18,273 nucleotides of DNA, taken from Actinomycetota bacterium. GTDB taxonomy: Bacteria > Actinomycetota > Geothermincolia > Fen-727 > Anoxymicrobiaceae. Shown one piece after another: positions 1-7,921 of the stretch. A program made the translations under genes and the position numbers. The notes beneath the pieces are model-generated. The model had not been told where the DNA came from. It saw only the letters and a program-made list of their open reading frames with translations, and searched no databases. The stretch spans positions 1 through 18,273 of the forward strand of contig PMDX01000109.1 of NCBI GenBank assembly GCA_003154635.1. Reading direction: 5' to 3'. How positions within the stretch are numbered: the stretch's first letter is position 1; the number at the start of each line of letters is the position of its first letter.

Positions 1-207
1 ATGGACATCACCATGCCCGAGATGGATGGCATAACCGCGCTCCAGAAGATCAAGGAGCTCGACCCGAATGCACGGGTTGTCATGGTCTCCGCGATGGGGC
101 AGCAGTCGATGGTCATCAAGGCGATCCAGGCAGGCGCCAAAGATTTTATCGTGAAGCCATTCGAGCCTGACCGGGTCCTCGAGACCATCAACAAGGTTCT
201 CGCGTAG
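1..207 (+). CDS. cheY: Chemotaxis response regulator CheY, 3' part only
   Basis: This is the C-terminal 68 residues of a single-domain receiver; the 5' end lies outside the window, so the ATG at position 1 is not the start. The opening residues MDITMPEMDG are the phosphorylation loop, so the Asp at residue 2 is the expected phosphoacceptor. The switch residue is the Ser of VVMVSAMG (often Thr in the family), and the conserved Lys is in FIVKPF. The protein ends right after the last receiver helix (LETINKVLA) with no output domain, as in CheY. CheY-P binds FliM/FliY at the switch to change motor rotation, and FliY, encoded next, carries CheC-type sites that would dephosphorylate it. The location inside a flagellar operon makes CheY far more likely than another receiver. 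Confidence 0.9.
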   Translation: MDITMPEMDGITALQKIKELDPNARVVMVSAMGQQSMVIKAIQAGAKDFIVKPFEPDRVLETINKVLA

Positions 208-212
208 AGAAA

Positions 213-227
213 GGGCGCCACGCGCCC
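213..227 (+). other. GC-rich hairpin just after cheY
   Basis: GGGCGC (213-218) pairs with GCGCCC (222-227) around a three-base loop, six bases after the cheY stop. No T-run follows, so it is not a standard intrinsic terminator. It may stabilise the cheY mRNA 3' end or be a pause site. Confidence 0.4.
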
Positions 228-459
228 CCGGTACTTTGACATTGACATAAGAGGTTTTGCGGCCAGGGACAGGCTGCAAGCCAAGTGATGGAGCCCGATA
301 TCAATTCGTTCCTCACGTGCGAGGTCTTGACCACCCCGCTCTGGCACCCATGCACCCAGGGAAGGACGAAAACGATGTTGGGCTCTATTCTTTGAACTAC
401 TCCCACGGGTGCGGGATCGCGGGAGCGGGTAGCGCATCGGGGCTGTATAAAGAAGCCAC

Positions 460-485
460 GGACGGCCGGCAAGCCGTCCTTTTTT
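460..485 (+). terminator. Intrinsic terminator immediately upstream of fliY
   Basis: GGACGGC (460-466) pairs perfectly with GCCGTCC (473-479) around a six-base loop and is followed by six T (480-485). The fliY ribosome binding site GGGAGG begins at 489. The hairpin is therefore too close to fliY for a separate downstream promoter, which implies regulated readthrough rather than a simple operon boundary. Confidence 0.85.
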
Positions 486-498
486 ATTGGGAGGAAGA

Positions 499-1785
499 GT
501 GGCAGACAAACCGCTATCACAGGAAGAGATCGATGCCCTCCTGACCGGCCAGGGGCAGGCGGAGCAGCAGGACATTACGGCCGAAGCCGAGGCTGGCGCT
601 GAAGTCGCAGCCGAGCCCGAGGCCGCGAGCGTTGACGCAACGAGCGATGCGCCCGTCGAGATCAGCGCCTCCGTCGGAGCGGACGAAGGCATTTCGGTTT
701 CGGAAGCTTCCGATGGCCCGGGTGGCGCCGAGGGCGCGGCCTCGCTCAACGAAGAGCAGATGGACGCCCTGGGCGAGTTCTTCAACATCGCGATGGGGAA
801 AGCCGCCACCGTTCTCTCCGCCAACCTGAACTTCCCGGTGGAGATATCGACCCCCTCGGTCGACATAGGTTCGTGGGACAAGATCTGCGAGAGTCACCCG
901 GTGCCCAGCCTTCTCGTAACGATAAAGTACAAAGAGGGATTTGAGGGCGACAACCTGCTCGTCGTCGAGCAGAGGGACGCGATAATCATCGCGAACCTCA
1001 TGGAAGAGGAAGAGCCCCTGACCGAAATCGACGGGGAGCTCGACGAGTACCGGCGTGGCACGGTCGCCGAAGCCATGAACCAGATGGTGGGCGGCGCTTC
1101 GGGTTCCATGTCCGAGATGATCGGAAGGCCGATCAACATATCGCCGCCGAGTATTAATCCAATCGACCTGCGGGAGGACCTCAGCGAGATTCCCGGGTCG
1201 TTCGGCATCGACCAGGAGTTCCTTCAGATAGCTTTCAAGTTCGTGGTAGAGGGCCTGGTGAACAGCGAGATGCTGCAACTGGTGACCAGTGATTTCGCGG
1301 CAAGGCTGGCGAACGAGCTTCTCGACGACAACGAGGACTTGGACGTGGCCGCTCCCGAGCCTGGAAGTACGCCGAGCCCGGCGCCCCAGGCGCAGGCGGA
1401 CGTCGTCCCCGCCCGTGCGGCACCTCCGGCAAGACCGTCGGAACAGCGTCCGGCCGAACCCGCGTTGACCGTAGGCCGGGCCGAGTTCCAGCCACTGAGG
1501 CAATCCGGGGCAGAGCCGGATAGCGGAGGCAATTACCAGATAATCATGGATGTCGAACTTGACATCTCGGTTGAGCTGGGACGCACTCGAATGAGAGTCA
1601 AAGACGTGCTGGCCCTCGGCGAAGGCGCCATAATCGAGCTCGACAAGATCGTTGGCGAGCCGGTGGAGATATTCGCCAACGAGAGGCTTATCGCCCGCGG
1701 TGAAGTGGTTGTTATCGAAGAGGACTTCGGCGTGCGGATTACCGAGGTCGTCAAGAAGACGGAAGTCCGGGGCGAAATCAGTTGA
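499..1785 (+). CDS. fliY: Flagellar motor switch phosphatase FliY (FliN/CheC fusion)
   Basis: A 428-residue switch-complex protein at the cytoplasmic face of the motor. Residues 6-16 (LSQEEIDALLT) are the FliM-type CheY-P-binding tail. An acidic, Ala-rich linker runs to about 82. Residues 83-275 are CheC-like with both ExxN phosphatase sites intact: E93-F-F-N96 and E191-A-M-N194. A Pro/Ala linker (285-325) leads to the C-terminal FliN/SpoA domain (about 347-420, with VELGRTRMRVKDVLALGEG). The family both builds the C-ring and removes phosphate from CheY-P. The start is GTG at 499, since GGGAGG lies at 489-494 and the reading begins MADKPLSQEEID as in homologues; a TTG at 487 would lie before the binding site. 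It is longer than Bacillus FliY (about 380) because of the linkers. fliM is not in the window. Confidence 0.93.
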   Translation: MADKPLSQEEIDALLTGQGQAEQQDITAEAEAGAEVAAEPEAASVDATSDAPVEISASVGADEGISVSEASDGPGGAEGAASLNEEQMDALGEFFNIAMGKAATVLSANLNFPVEISTPSVDIGSWDKICESHPVPSLLVTIKYKEGFEGDNLLVVEQRDAIIIANLMEEEEPLTEIDGELDEYRRGTVAEAMNQMVGGASGSMSEMIGRPINISPPSINPIDLREDLSEIPGSFGIDQEFLQIAFKFVVEGLVNSEMLQLVTSDFAARLANELLDDNEDLDVAAPEPGSTPSPAPQAQADVVPARAAPPARPSEQRPAEPALTVGRAEFQPLRQSGAEPDSGGNYQIIMDVELDISVELGRTRMRVKDVLALGEGAIIELDKIVGEPVEIFANERLIARGEVVVIEEDFGVRITEVVKKTEVRGEIS

Positions 1786-2792
1786 CGGCTGGTGCAAAAA
1801 AGCCAGGTAACGCCAACGGCAAAATGCCTCTCGGCTGGAAATTCGGGGCGCTTATCCTGGTGCTCCTCGCAATGACTTTCGCCGGTGTCTGGCTCAAGAA
1901 CAAAAGTGAAGCGAGCAAGCCCGCGGGCGGTGCCGGCTCGTCGAACAACACCTCACAGCCGTCATCCCTGGTGTCGCAGGACTCGCAACCCGTCTCAACC
2001 GCCGCCAGGTCGTCGCAGCCGGCAGGCTCCACTGCTTCACAGGCGACGCAGCCGGCGGCCGGCGCTACGGCGGCCACCCGTGCGTCTCAGCCTGCTGCGG
2101 CGACCACGGCCGAGACCTCCCAACCCACGGTAGGCGCCGGTCCGGTGGCACGGACGTCTCAAGCGGCCCAGGCCACGCCAAAGGCTACACAGCCTGCCGC
2201 GGCGTCCGCCGCGACTCAAGCCCAGGCTTCGCAGCCGGCGGCCGCCGCCGTGACGACGGAGAAGAAGTCATCGCAGCCGGCTGCCGTGGGGACGAGCAAA
2301 GACTCATCCTCCGGTGGGGACGATACACCCGCCTTCCTGAAGCCGACCAAATCAACGAAGAGAAGCAGCTTCCCGAGCGTCACAGGATCGGTCATCCGGG
2401 TTGTCATCGGGCTTGGAGTCGTGATCCTGCTCATCGTGGCCTCGAGGGCTCTTATCAAGAAGCTCAGCCCAAGGGGGCGCATCACAAAAGACAAGGACGG
2501 TCCGGTGGAGGTCCTTTCATACACCGGCCTTGGCAATAACGCGGGCATCTACACGCTGAAAGTTGGAGACAGGATGCTGCTCGTGGGCTCAAGCGAACAT
2601 GGCCTCAACCTCATCCAGGAGATGTCAGGGGACGCACTTGCAGAGATGGAAAAGGCTGGCGGCGAGAATACAGTCCGCTCGGAGTTCGAGGACACGCTGG
2701 ATTCCAGGGTTGCCGCAGGAACCGGGAATGCTACCGGGACCAGTTGGAGCGGCTGGCTGGACGCCATGCGCTGGAAAACGGTCAGGCGGTAA
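1782..2792 (+). CDS. fliO: Flagellar biosynthesis protein FliO with long S/T-Q-P repeat linker
   Basis: A 336-residue membrane protein; FliO is an assembly factor for FliP in the export gate. Two membrane segments are visible, at about 22-38 and 203-221. After the second comes the FliO domain (about 225-285), with VEVLSYTGLGNNAGIYTLKV and DRMLLVGSSEHGLNLI, matching the family pattern in which a basic strand leads to a VGD-R-LLLG turn. Residues 58-166 between the two segments are low complexity and carry nine SQP or TQP triplets spaced 10-14 residues apart. Typical FliO is about 100-220 residues, so the linker explains the extra length. The chosen TTG start overlaps the fliY stop by four bases (TTGA), suggesting coupled translation. 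An in-frame ATG at 1824 is the alternative and would still keep the first membrane segment. Confidence 0.82.
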   Translation: MTAGAKKPGNANGKMPLGWKFGALILVLLAMTFAGVWLKNKSEASKPAGGAGSSNNTSQPSSLVSQDSQPVSTAARSSQPAGSTASQATQPAAGATAATRASQPAAATTAETSQPTVGAGPVARTSQAAQATPKATQPAAASAATQAQASQPAAAAVTTEKKSSQPAAVGTSKDSSSGGDDTPAFLKPTKSTKRSSFPSVTGSVIRVVIGLGVVILLIVASRALIKKLSPRGRITKDKDGPVEVLSYTGLGNNAGIYTLKVGDRMLLVGSSEHGLNLIQEMSGDALAEMEKAGGENTVRSEFEDTLDSRVAAGTGNATGTSWSGWLDAMRWKTVRR

Positions 2793-2871
2793 GGGGCCAT
2801 GGCGCCCAACGCTCGAAGAGCGGCCGTCGGGAGCAAGCAACAGGCGGAGACTTGCACGCCCCTCGAAGGCG

Positions 2872-3627
2872 ATGCTCGTCTGTATCCTCCTGTCCCTGTT
2901 GCTGATCGTGGGCATCGGGCTCGCAACGACGATGACCGCGCACGCTCAGACGACGAGTCAACCTTCCGACCCTGTTACGAACGCCTTGCAGCAGCCGGTG
3001 AAGGGAAACTCCCTCATACAGCTCATGATCATGCTGACGCTGCTCACGCTGGCGCCGGCGGTACTCATATGCATGACCTCGTTCACGCGGATAATCGTAG
3101 TCCTCTCGTTCATCAGGAACGCTATCGGCACGCCGCAGATGCCACCGAACCAGGTCCTGATCGGCATGGCCCTGTTCCTGAGTCTCTTCGTGATGTCGCC
3201 GGTGATCTCGGCGGTGAACACGGCCGCGGTCACTCCTTACATGCAGGGAAAGATAACGCAGCAGCAGGCTTTCGAGGTCGGGATAAAGCCCATAAGGGAA
3301 TTCATGTTCAAGCAGACCGACGCGAGCGACCTGTCACTGTTCATCTCGATGTCGTCCAACAAGAAGCCGAAGACGCCGGAGGAGGTCTCCACGACCGTCC
3401 TGGTGCCGGCGTTTATCATAAGCGAGCTGAAGAAAGCATTCATCATAGCTTTCCTGATATACATTCCGTTCCTGATCATCGATATTGTTGTGGCGGGGAC
3501 CCTGATGTCCATGGGCATGATGATGTTACCTCCCATGATCATCGCGCTGCCGTTCAAGATTCTTCTGTTCGTGATGGTGGACGGATGGCACCTGGTCGTC
3601 CAATCCCTGGTCCAGAGCTTCAAGTGA
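2872..3627 (+). CDS. fliP: Flagellar type III export gate protein FliP
   Basis: A 251-residue integral membrane protein that, with FliQ and FliR, forms the export gate through which rod, hook and filament subunits leave the cell. The N-terminus is a hydrophobic, probably cleaved signal segment ending near AHA-Q (residues 23-26), as in many FliP proteins. Family blocks are clear: FTRIIVVLSFIRNAIGTPQM (71-90), the following MALFLSLFVMSPV segment, and the C-terminal pair ELKKAFIIAFLIYIPFLIID (185-204) and GMMMLPP (215-221). Length fits the family (about 245-255). The start is ATG 2872. It lacks a strong ribosome binding site and the usual basic residues before the signal segment, but no other in-frame ATG, GTG or TTG was found between 2728 and 2872. 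It lies 79 bases after fliO. Confidence 0.93.
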   Translation: MLVCILLSLLLIVGIGLATTMTAHAQTTSQPSDPVTNALQQPVKGNSLIQLMIMLTLLTLAPAVLICMTSFTRIIVVLSFIRNAIGTPQMPPNQVLIGMALFLSLFVMSPVISAVNTAAVTPYMQGKITQQQAFEVGIKPIREFMFKQTDASDLSLFISMSSNKKPKTPEEVSTTVLVPAFIISELKKAFIIAFLIYIPFLIIDIVVAGTLMSMGMMMLPPMIIALPFKILLFVMVDGWHLVVQSLVQSFK

Positions 3628-3638
3628 GGTGATTGCTC

Positions 3639-3893
3639 GTGCTTGACCTGCTGGGCAAAGCGCTGATACTGGCGATCATAATCCTGCTGCCTCTGCTCGG
3701 CGTCACGATGATCGTCAGCGTGCTAATCAGCATTGTCCAGGCCGCCACCCAGATCCAGGAGATGACACTTACTTTCATCCCGAAACTGTTCATCACGCTG
3801 GGGATGATGCTATTGGCCGGGCCATGGATCATGAGGACACTTATAACTTTCACCACCGAGGTGATCAAAAGCATTCCGAGCCTGATACATTGA
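3639..3893 (+). CDS. fliQ: Flagellar export gate protein FliQ
   Basis: An 84-residue protein with two hydrophobic hairpin segments (about 7-33 and 48-66). The block ISIVQAATQIQEMTLTFIPK is the FliQ family signature, followed by LLAGPWIMRTL. FliQ packs around the FliP-FliR core of the export gate. I chose GTG at 3639 because GAGGTGA (3626-3632) sits six bases upstream and the product then starts M-LDLLGKAL as homologues do. A TTG at 3633 would add two residues but touches the binding site. It begins 11 bases after the fliP stop. Confidence 0.93.
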   Translation: MLDLLGKALILAIIILLPLLGVTMIVSVLISIVQAATQIQEMTLTFIPKLFITLGMMLLAGPWIMRTLITFTTEVIKSIPSLIH

Positions 3894-3906
3894 AAGTCGA
3901 GCTACC

Positions 3907-3969
3907 ATGACGCCGTTGAAAAAGAGGCACGTGCGCGGAAGTGAAGCGCCCCGGGGGAGGTGGCGATGA
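3907..3969 (+). CDS. Possible 20-codon leader peptide abutting fliR
   Basis: An ATG at 3907 opens a 20-codon frame that stops with TGA at 3967-3969, directly touching the fliR GTG at 3970. The peptide is very basic (MTPLKKRHVR... ending RGRWR). It lies in the same frame as fliR. It may couple translation into fliR, or may be chance; there is no clear ribosome binding site in front of it. The spacer it occupies (76 bases) is the largest between fliQ, fliR, flhB and flhA. Confidence 0.2.
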   Translation: MTPLKKRHVRGSEAPRGRWR

Positions 3970-4731
3970 GTGCTGCCACTCACCGAGGCCGCGCTGGCTA
4001 CTTTCATACTGGTGATGAGCCGCATCACCGGGATCTTCCTCGTGGAGCCTTTCTTTGGCAGCAAGACGATACCGGCGCAGGTGAAAGCCGCGTTGATCAT
4101 GGTGCTCTCCCTGTCGCTCTTTCCCCTGGTGTCCATCGCGACCGACGCGGCGCAGATCAACATGGTATTCATCCTGCGCATCGCTTACGAGGTGCTCATT
4201 GGGGTGGTCATAGGGTTCCTTTTCCTCGCGATCTTTCTGGCGGTTCAGGCCGCGGGCTCGTTCATCGACCTCGAGATGGGATTCGGGCTCTCACAGGCTA
4301 TGGACCCCACCGGCAACGTGGAGAGCACCGCCCTGTCGCGCTTGTACTACATGCTCGCCCTCGTGATTTTCCTGATGGCGAACGGAGAGCAGCTCTTGGT
4401 AAAGGCGACTGTTGTAAGCTTCACGGTCTTTCCCGCGGGCTCCATGGTTTTCCCGAAGACGCTCGCGCCGGGTGTGCTCAACGTCCTGTCGGACGTGATG
4501 CTGATGGCGGTGAAGGTGGCGGGGCCGGTTGTAGGAGCGCTCTTCATCGCGGACGTAGTGTTTGGAGTGATCGCAAGGGCCGTGCCACAGATGAACGTTT
4601 TCGTCATCGGCTTTCCGGTGAAGATAATCCTCGGTCTCGTCGCCGTCATGGTGACGATGCCGCTAACGGTAAGAGTCCTGCAGGACCTCTTCGTGCAACT
4701 GGAACGCATATTGAGCCAGGCGCTGGCGTGA
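3970..4731 (+). CDS. fliR: Flagellar export gate protein FliR
   Basis: A 253-residue membrane protein of the type III export gate, where one FliR caps the FliP ring and contacts FlhB. Recognisable family blocks: RITGIFLVEPFFGSKTIPAQ (18-37), the conserved loop QAAGSFIDLEMGFGLSQAMD (93-112), and the late block ARAVPQMNVFVIGFPVKI (202-219). About six hydrophobic segments are visible. Length matches the family (about 250-265). The start is GTG 3970, nine bases after GGGGGAGG (3953-3960), and an in-frame TGA immediately before it rules out any longer product. An ATG at 3966 is out of frame. fliR ends 13 bases before flhB. Confidence 0.93.
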   Translation: MLPLTEAALATFILVMSRITGIFLVEPFFGSKTIPAQVKAALIMVLSLSLFPLVSIATDAAQINMVFILRIAYEVLIGVVIGFLFLAIFLAVQAAGSFIDLEMGFGLSQAMDPTGNVESTALSRLYYMLALVIFLMANGEQLLVKATVVSFTVFPAGSMVFPKTLAPGVLNVLSDVMLMAVKVAGPVVGALFIADVVFGVIARAVPQMNVFVIGFPVKIILGLVAVMVTMPLTVRVLQDLFVQLERILSQALA

Positions 4732-4744
4732 CCGGAGTTAGTTG

Positions 4745-5812
4745 ATGGCCAAACAGGAAAAGACCGAAAAAGCCACACCGAAAAAGCGGGAAGATGCCCG
4801 GAAAAAAGACGGGATGGTCGCAAAGAGCCAGGATTTGACCACGGGCGTGATCTTCACGTTCGGCTTTCTCGTGCTGCGCATCTGGGGGCCAGATGTCTTC
4901 AAGCGCTGCGCCCTTCTCCTCACCGGAACTATCAATATCGCGGGGCATGCCGATGGGAGTGCCGCGGCCGTGGCCGCGGTCAACAGCGCGATCGTATCGA
5001 TCATGTCCCTGATGGCCCCGTTCGTCCTCGCGCTCGGCGCCATCGGCTTCCTCGTCAACGCGCTCCAGGTGAAGCTCAAGTTTACCCCCGCCTCGCTCAA
5101 GTTCAAGGGTGACAGGATAAACGTAGGGAAGGGCCTCAAGCGCATGTTAGGCCCCAAGACGCTCGTCGAACTCGCAAAGAACGTCATGAAGTTCCTCGTC
5201 GTCGCCAGCGTGGCGTTCTTCGCAATACGGCAGGGATACGTCGAGCTACACACGATGGGCGGCGCCGGCGCGGCGCAGCTCTTTGTGATGTACATGCAGC
5301 TGGTATTCGGTATGGCACTGAAGGTCGGAGTGGCGCTGATGTTCATAGGCGCACTGGATTACGGGTACCAGAGGTGGGAATTCGAGAAAAGCATCCGGAT
5401 GACCAAGCAGGAGGTCAAAGAGGAGTTCAAGCAGACAGAGGGCGACCCGAACCTGAGGGCCGCGATCAAGTCGAGGATGAGGCAGCTCTCACGCCAGAGG
5501 ATGTTGAGCGACGTCGAGAAAGCGACGTTCGTTGTGGCTAACCCCACACACCTCGCTATCGCGCTCGAATACAGCCGGGGAATGCGCGCTCCGAAAGTCC
5601 TGGCAAAGGGCATGAACTTCGTGGCCGAGCGGATCAAGGAGGAGGCCGAGAAGCACAATATCCCGATCGTGGAGGACAAGCCGCTGGCACAGACGATGTA
5701 CAAGATGGTTGAGGTCGGACAGGAGATACCGCCCGACCTCTACAAAGCCGTAGCTGAGGTCCTGGCATACGTGATGAGCATGGATCGGTCCGTCGCGTCG
5801 AAAGTGGCATAG
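4745..5812 (+). CDS. flhB: Flagellar export switch protein FlhB
   Basis: A 355-residue protein that switches the export apparatus from rod/hook to filament substrates. It starts with the typical charged tail (KTEKATPKKREDARKKDG, residues 6-23), followed by four membrane segments (about 32-48, 85-106, 147-163, 180-205). The cytoplasmic domain holds the self-cleavage motif NPTH (266-269; cleavage between Asn and Pro) in FVVANPTHLAIALEY, and the later VEDKPLAQTMYK block (309-320). All key residues are present, so self-cleavage is expected. ATG 4745 is preferred over TTG 4742 because GGAG (4734-4737) is seven bases upstream of it. The gene ends 12 bases before flhA. Confidence 0.95.
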   Translation: MAKQEKTEKATPKKREDARKKDGMVAKSQDLTTGVIFTFGFLVLRIWGPDVFKRCALLLTGTINIAGHADGSAAAVAAVNSAIVSIMSLMAPFVLALGAIGFLVNALQVKLKFTPASLKFKGDRINVGKGLKRMLGPKTLVELAKNVMKFLVVASVAFFAIRQGYVELHTMGGAGAAQLFVMYMQLVFGMALKVGVALMFIGALDYGYQRWEFEKSIRMTKQEVKEEFKQTEGDPNLRAAIKSRMRQLSRQRMLSDVEKATFVVANPTHLAIALEYSRGMRAPKVLAKGMNFVAERIKEEAEKHNIPIVEDKPLAQTMYKMVEVGQEIPPDLYKAVAEVLAYVMSMDRSVASKVA

Positions 5813-5824
5813 AAAGAGACTGAC

Positions 5825-7867
5825 ATGAGTAATAGTAGAATGGGCAGGATGAGCGACCTGATGATGGCCGGCGTGGTCGTGCTTATCATCGCGCTGATAG
5901 TCATACCGCTGTCGCCTTTCATCCTCGATATCCTGATAGCGCTGAACTTCTCGATGGCGCTACTGATAATGCTGGTCTCGATGTACACGCTCGAGCCGCT
6001 GCACTTTTCCGTGTTCCCGACCCTGCTCCTTATGGCGACGCTCTTCAGGCTGGCGATCAATATCGCGGTCACCAGGGACATACTCCTCAACGGCTATGCC
6101 GGGTCGATGATCAACTCCTTCGGACATTTCGTCATCGGGGGAAACATCGTTGTCGGCATTGTCGTGTTCTTTATCATCGTCATCGTTCAGTTCGTGGTCA
6201 TAACGAGCGGCGCGAACCGCGTCGCCGAGGTCGCTGCGAGGTTCACCCTCGACGCAATGCCCGGCAAACAGATGAGCATAGACGCCGACCTGAACTCGGG
6301 TCTCATAACCGAGGATCAGGCTCGAAAACGAAGGAAAGAGGTAGAGCAGGAGGCTGACTTCTACGGAGCGATGGACGGCGCGAGCAAGTTCGTCAAAGGA
6401 GATGCGATCGCGGCAATCCTGGTAGTATTCATCAACCTGCTCGGCGGGTTTGCGGTTGGTGTCTTCCAGAAGGGGATGCCTTTCTCCACAGCGATGCAGA
6501 CGTACTGCCTCCTGACCATCGGCGCCGGCCTGATAACCCAGATTCCCGCGCTCCTGATCTCGACCGCCACAGGCGTGATCGTGACGAGGGCGGCCTCCGA
6601 GGCCAACCTGGGAACCGACCTCTCGAGCCAGCTCATGAGGCAGCCGCAAGCATTGAAGATCGGAGGCGCGATAATTACGCTGATAGGCCTGGTTCCGGGC
6701 CTACCCAAGCTCCCGTTCCTCCTCCTCGGCATCGGCGTGCTCGTGCTGGGATTCATGATCAAGGCCCCCGCCCCGGAGACCGAGGAGGTCGCCCTGCCGG
6801 AGCCCACGGCACCTGAGGAGGACGCGGTCGGCCTTGTGCACGTCGACCCCATGGAGGTCGAGCTCGGGTACGACCTCATCCCGATGGTAGACCCGGGTTC
6901 GGGCAGCGATTTCATGGACAGGGTGGTACTGGTCCGGAGGCAGATAGCGCTCGAGCTGGGCATGGTCGTTCCCCCTATCCGCGTCAGGGATAACATCGCC
7001 TTGCTCCCCGAGGAGTACCGGTTGAAGATCAGGGGAAGCGTCGTAGCCAAATCGGAGCTGAGGCTTAACGGGTACCTCGCTTTGAACCCGGGCACGGGGG
7101 GCGAGGTACTGCCCGGATTGGAGACGACGGAGCCCGCCTTCGGCCTGCCCGCTACATGGATCGAAAGAGACCTCTACGATACGGCGATGGCCACGGGCTA
7201 TACCGTTGTGGACCCGACCTCGGTCATGCTGACGCACCTGACCGAGGTTATAAGAAAGCACGCGGCGGAGCTGCTCACCAGGCAGGATACACAGTCACTG
7301 CTCGACATGGTGAAAGACGAGAACCCGGTAGCCGTCGAAGAGCTTGTCCCGACGCTGCTGACCGTTGGAGACGTTCAGAGGGTTCTCCAGGCTCTACTTA
7401 CGGAAAGGGTCTCGGTGAGGGATATGGTCACGATCGTCGAGGTGCTCGGTGACCGGGCGAAGATGACCAAAGACATCGGGTTGCTAACTGAGTATGTGAG
7501 ACAGGCGATGGCCCGTAACCTGAGCCAGCAACACGCCACCGAAGAGGGTACACTGTTGGTCCTGACCATGGACCCCGCACTCGAGCAGAAGATTGTCGAG
7601 TCGGTGCACCAGGTCGACGGTGACCTTGTCATGGGAATGGACCCCGAATTGACGGAGAGGTTTATCAACGACCTGGCGGCGGAGGTCGAGAAAGTCGCGA
7701 ATATGGGTCACCAGCCCGTGCTCGTATGCTCTTCGTCCGTGCGGAGGTTCGTCCGCAAGTTGACGGAGCGGATACTGTCTCGCCTGGCCGTTCTCTCGTA
7801 TGAAGAGCTCGACGACGACGTCGACGTAAAACCTCTCGGCATGGTAGGGGCTGCAAATACCGGATAG
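5825..7867 (+). CDS. flhA: Flagellar export gate protein FlhA
   Basis: A 680-residue protein, the largest export gate subunit; it forms a nine-fold ring that couples proton flow to export and docks substrates and chaperones. The N-terminal half (about 10-315) has roughly eight membrane segments. The FHIPEP signature lies at 131-156 (NRVAEVAARFTLDAMPGKQM then SIDADL), followed by the GLI-TEDQARKRR-EVE-EADFYGAMDGASKFVKGD loop (159-193) that contacts the proton path. The C-terminal domain (about 335-680) includes GEVLPGLET and EPAFGLPATWI. Length fits the family. ATG 5825 has only a weak purine-rich binding site, so translation may depend on flhB coupling. Confidence 0.96.
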   Translation: MSNSRMGRMSDLMMAGVVVLIIALIVIPLSPFILDILIALNFSMALLIMLVSMYTLEPLHFSVFPTLLLMATLFRLAINIAVTRDILLNGYAGSMINSFGHFVIGGNIVVGIVVFFIIVIVQFVVITSGANRVAEVAARFTLDAMPGKQMSIDADLNSGLITEDQARKRRKEVEQEADFYGAMDGASKFVKGDAIAAILVVFINLLGGFAVGVFQKGMPFSTAMQTYCLLTIGAGLITQIPALLISTATGVIVTRAASEANLGTDLSSQLMRQPQALKIGGAIITLIGLVPGLPKLPFLLLGIGVLVLGFMIKAPAPETEEVALPEPTAPEEDAVGLVHVDPMEVELGYDLIPMVDPGSGSDFMDRVVLVRRQIALELGMVVPPIRVRDNIALLPEEYRLKIRGSVVAKSELRLNGYLALNPGTGGEVLPGLETTEPAFGLPATWIERDLYDTAMATGYTVVDPTSVMLTHLTEVIRKHAAELLTRQDTQSLLDMVKDENPVAVEELVPTLLTVGDVQRVLQALLTERVSVRDMVTIVEVLGDRAKMTKDIGLLTEYVRQAMARNLSQQHATEEGTLLVLTMDPALEQKIVESVHQVDGDLVMGMDPELTERFINDLAAEVEKVANMGHQPVLVCSSSVRRFVRKLTERILSRLAVLSYEELDDDVDVKPLGMVGAANTG

Positions 7868-7921
7868 GAGACAGCCATGCCCCACCGGGGCGCATTGCAC
7901 GCGCGGAAGGGAGCACAGGAG

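Larger units (their letters stand above)
208..498 (+). promoter_or_regulatory. Long structured leader before fliY
   Basis: These 291 bases hold no convincing gene, although the rest of the operon is tightly packed. Visible structure: CTCCC (400-404) pairs with GGGAG (421-425); GCACCC (352-357) can pair with GGGTGC (407-412); GGCT (441-444) pairs with AGCC (454-457); and an intrinsic terminator lies at 460-485. GGCTGT (441-446) can instead pair with ACGGCC (462-467), which would take up the 5' arm of the terminator. That is the layout of a transcription attenuator or riboswitch expression platform. I looked for the cyclic-di-GMP-I, glycine, T-box, fluoride and ZTP core motifs and found no convincing match, so no ligand is proposed. 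Two overlapping TTGACA-like boxes (236-241, 242-247) lack a good -10 box. Confidence 0.45.

Noticed and set aside
448..472. TAAA followed by GCCGGCAA upstream of fliY as a sigma-28 promoter
   Set aside because: Spacer is 13 rather than 15 bases and the -10-like part is the stem and loop of the terminator.
257..544. 95-codon plus-strand frame in the gap before fliY
   Set aside because: It runs through the intrinsic terminator and the fliY binding site, overlaps the fliY start in another frame, and has no recognisable protein character.
517..1797. 426-codon antisense frame across fliY
   Set aside because: Typical open antisense frame opposite a GC-rich gene; its product has no domain sense, while fliY is unmistakable.
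2799..3632. 277-codon frame overlapping fliP in another phase
   Set aside because: The product is His/Asp/Arg rich shadow sequence; FliP in the other frame has all family blocks.
4962..4979. Perfect CCGCGGCC-GT-GGCCGCGG palindrome in flhB
   Set aside because: Encodes an Ala/Val stretch in a GC-rich gene; best explained by codon composition rather than a site.
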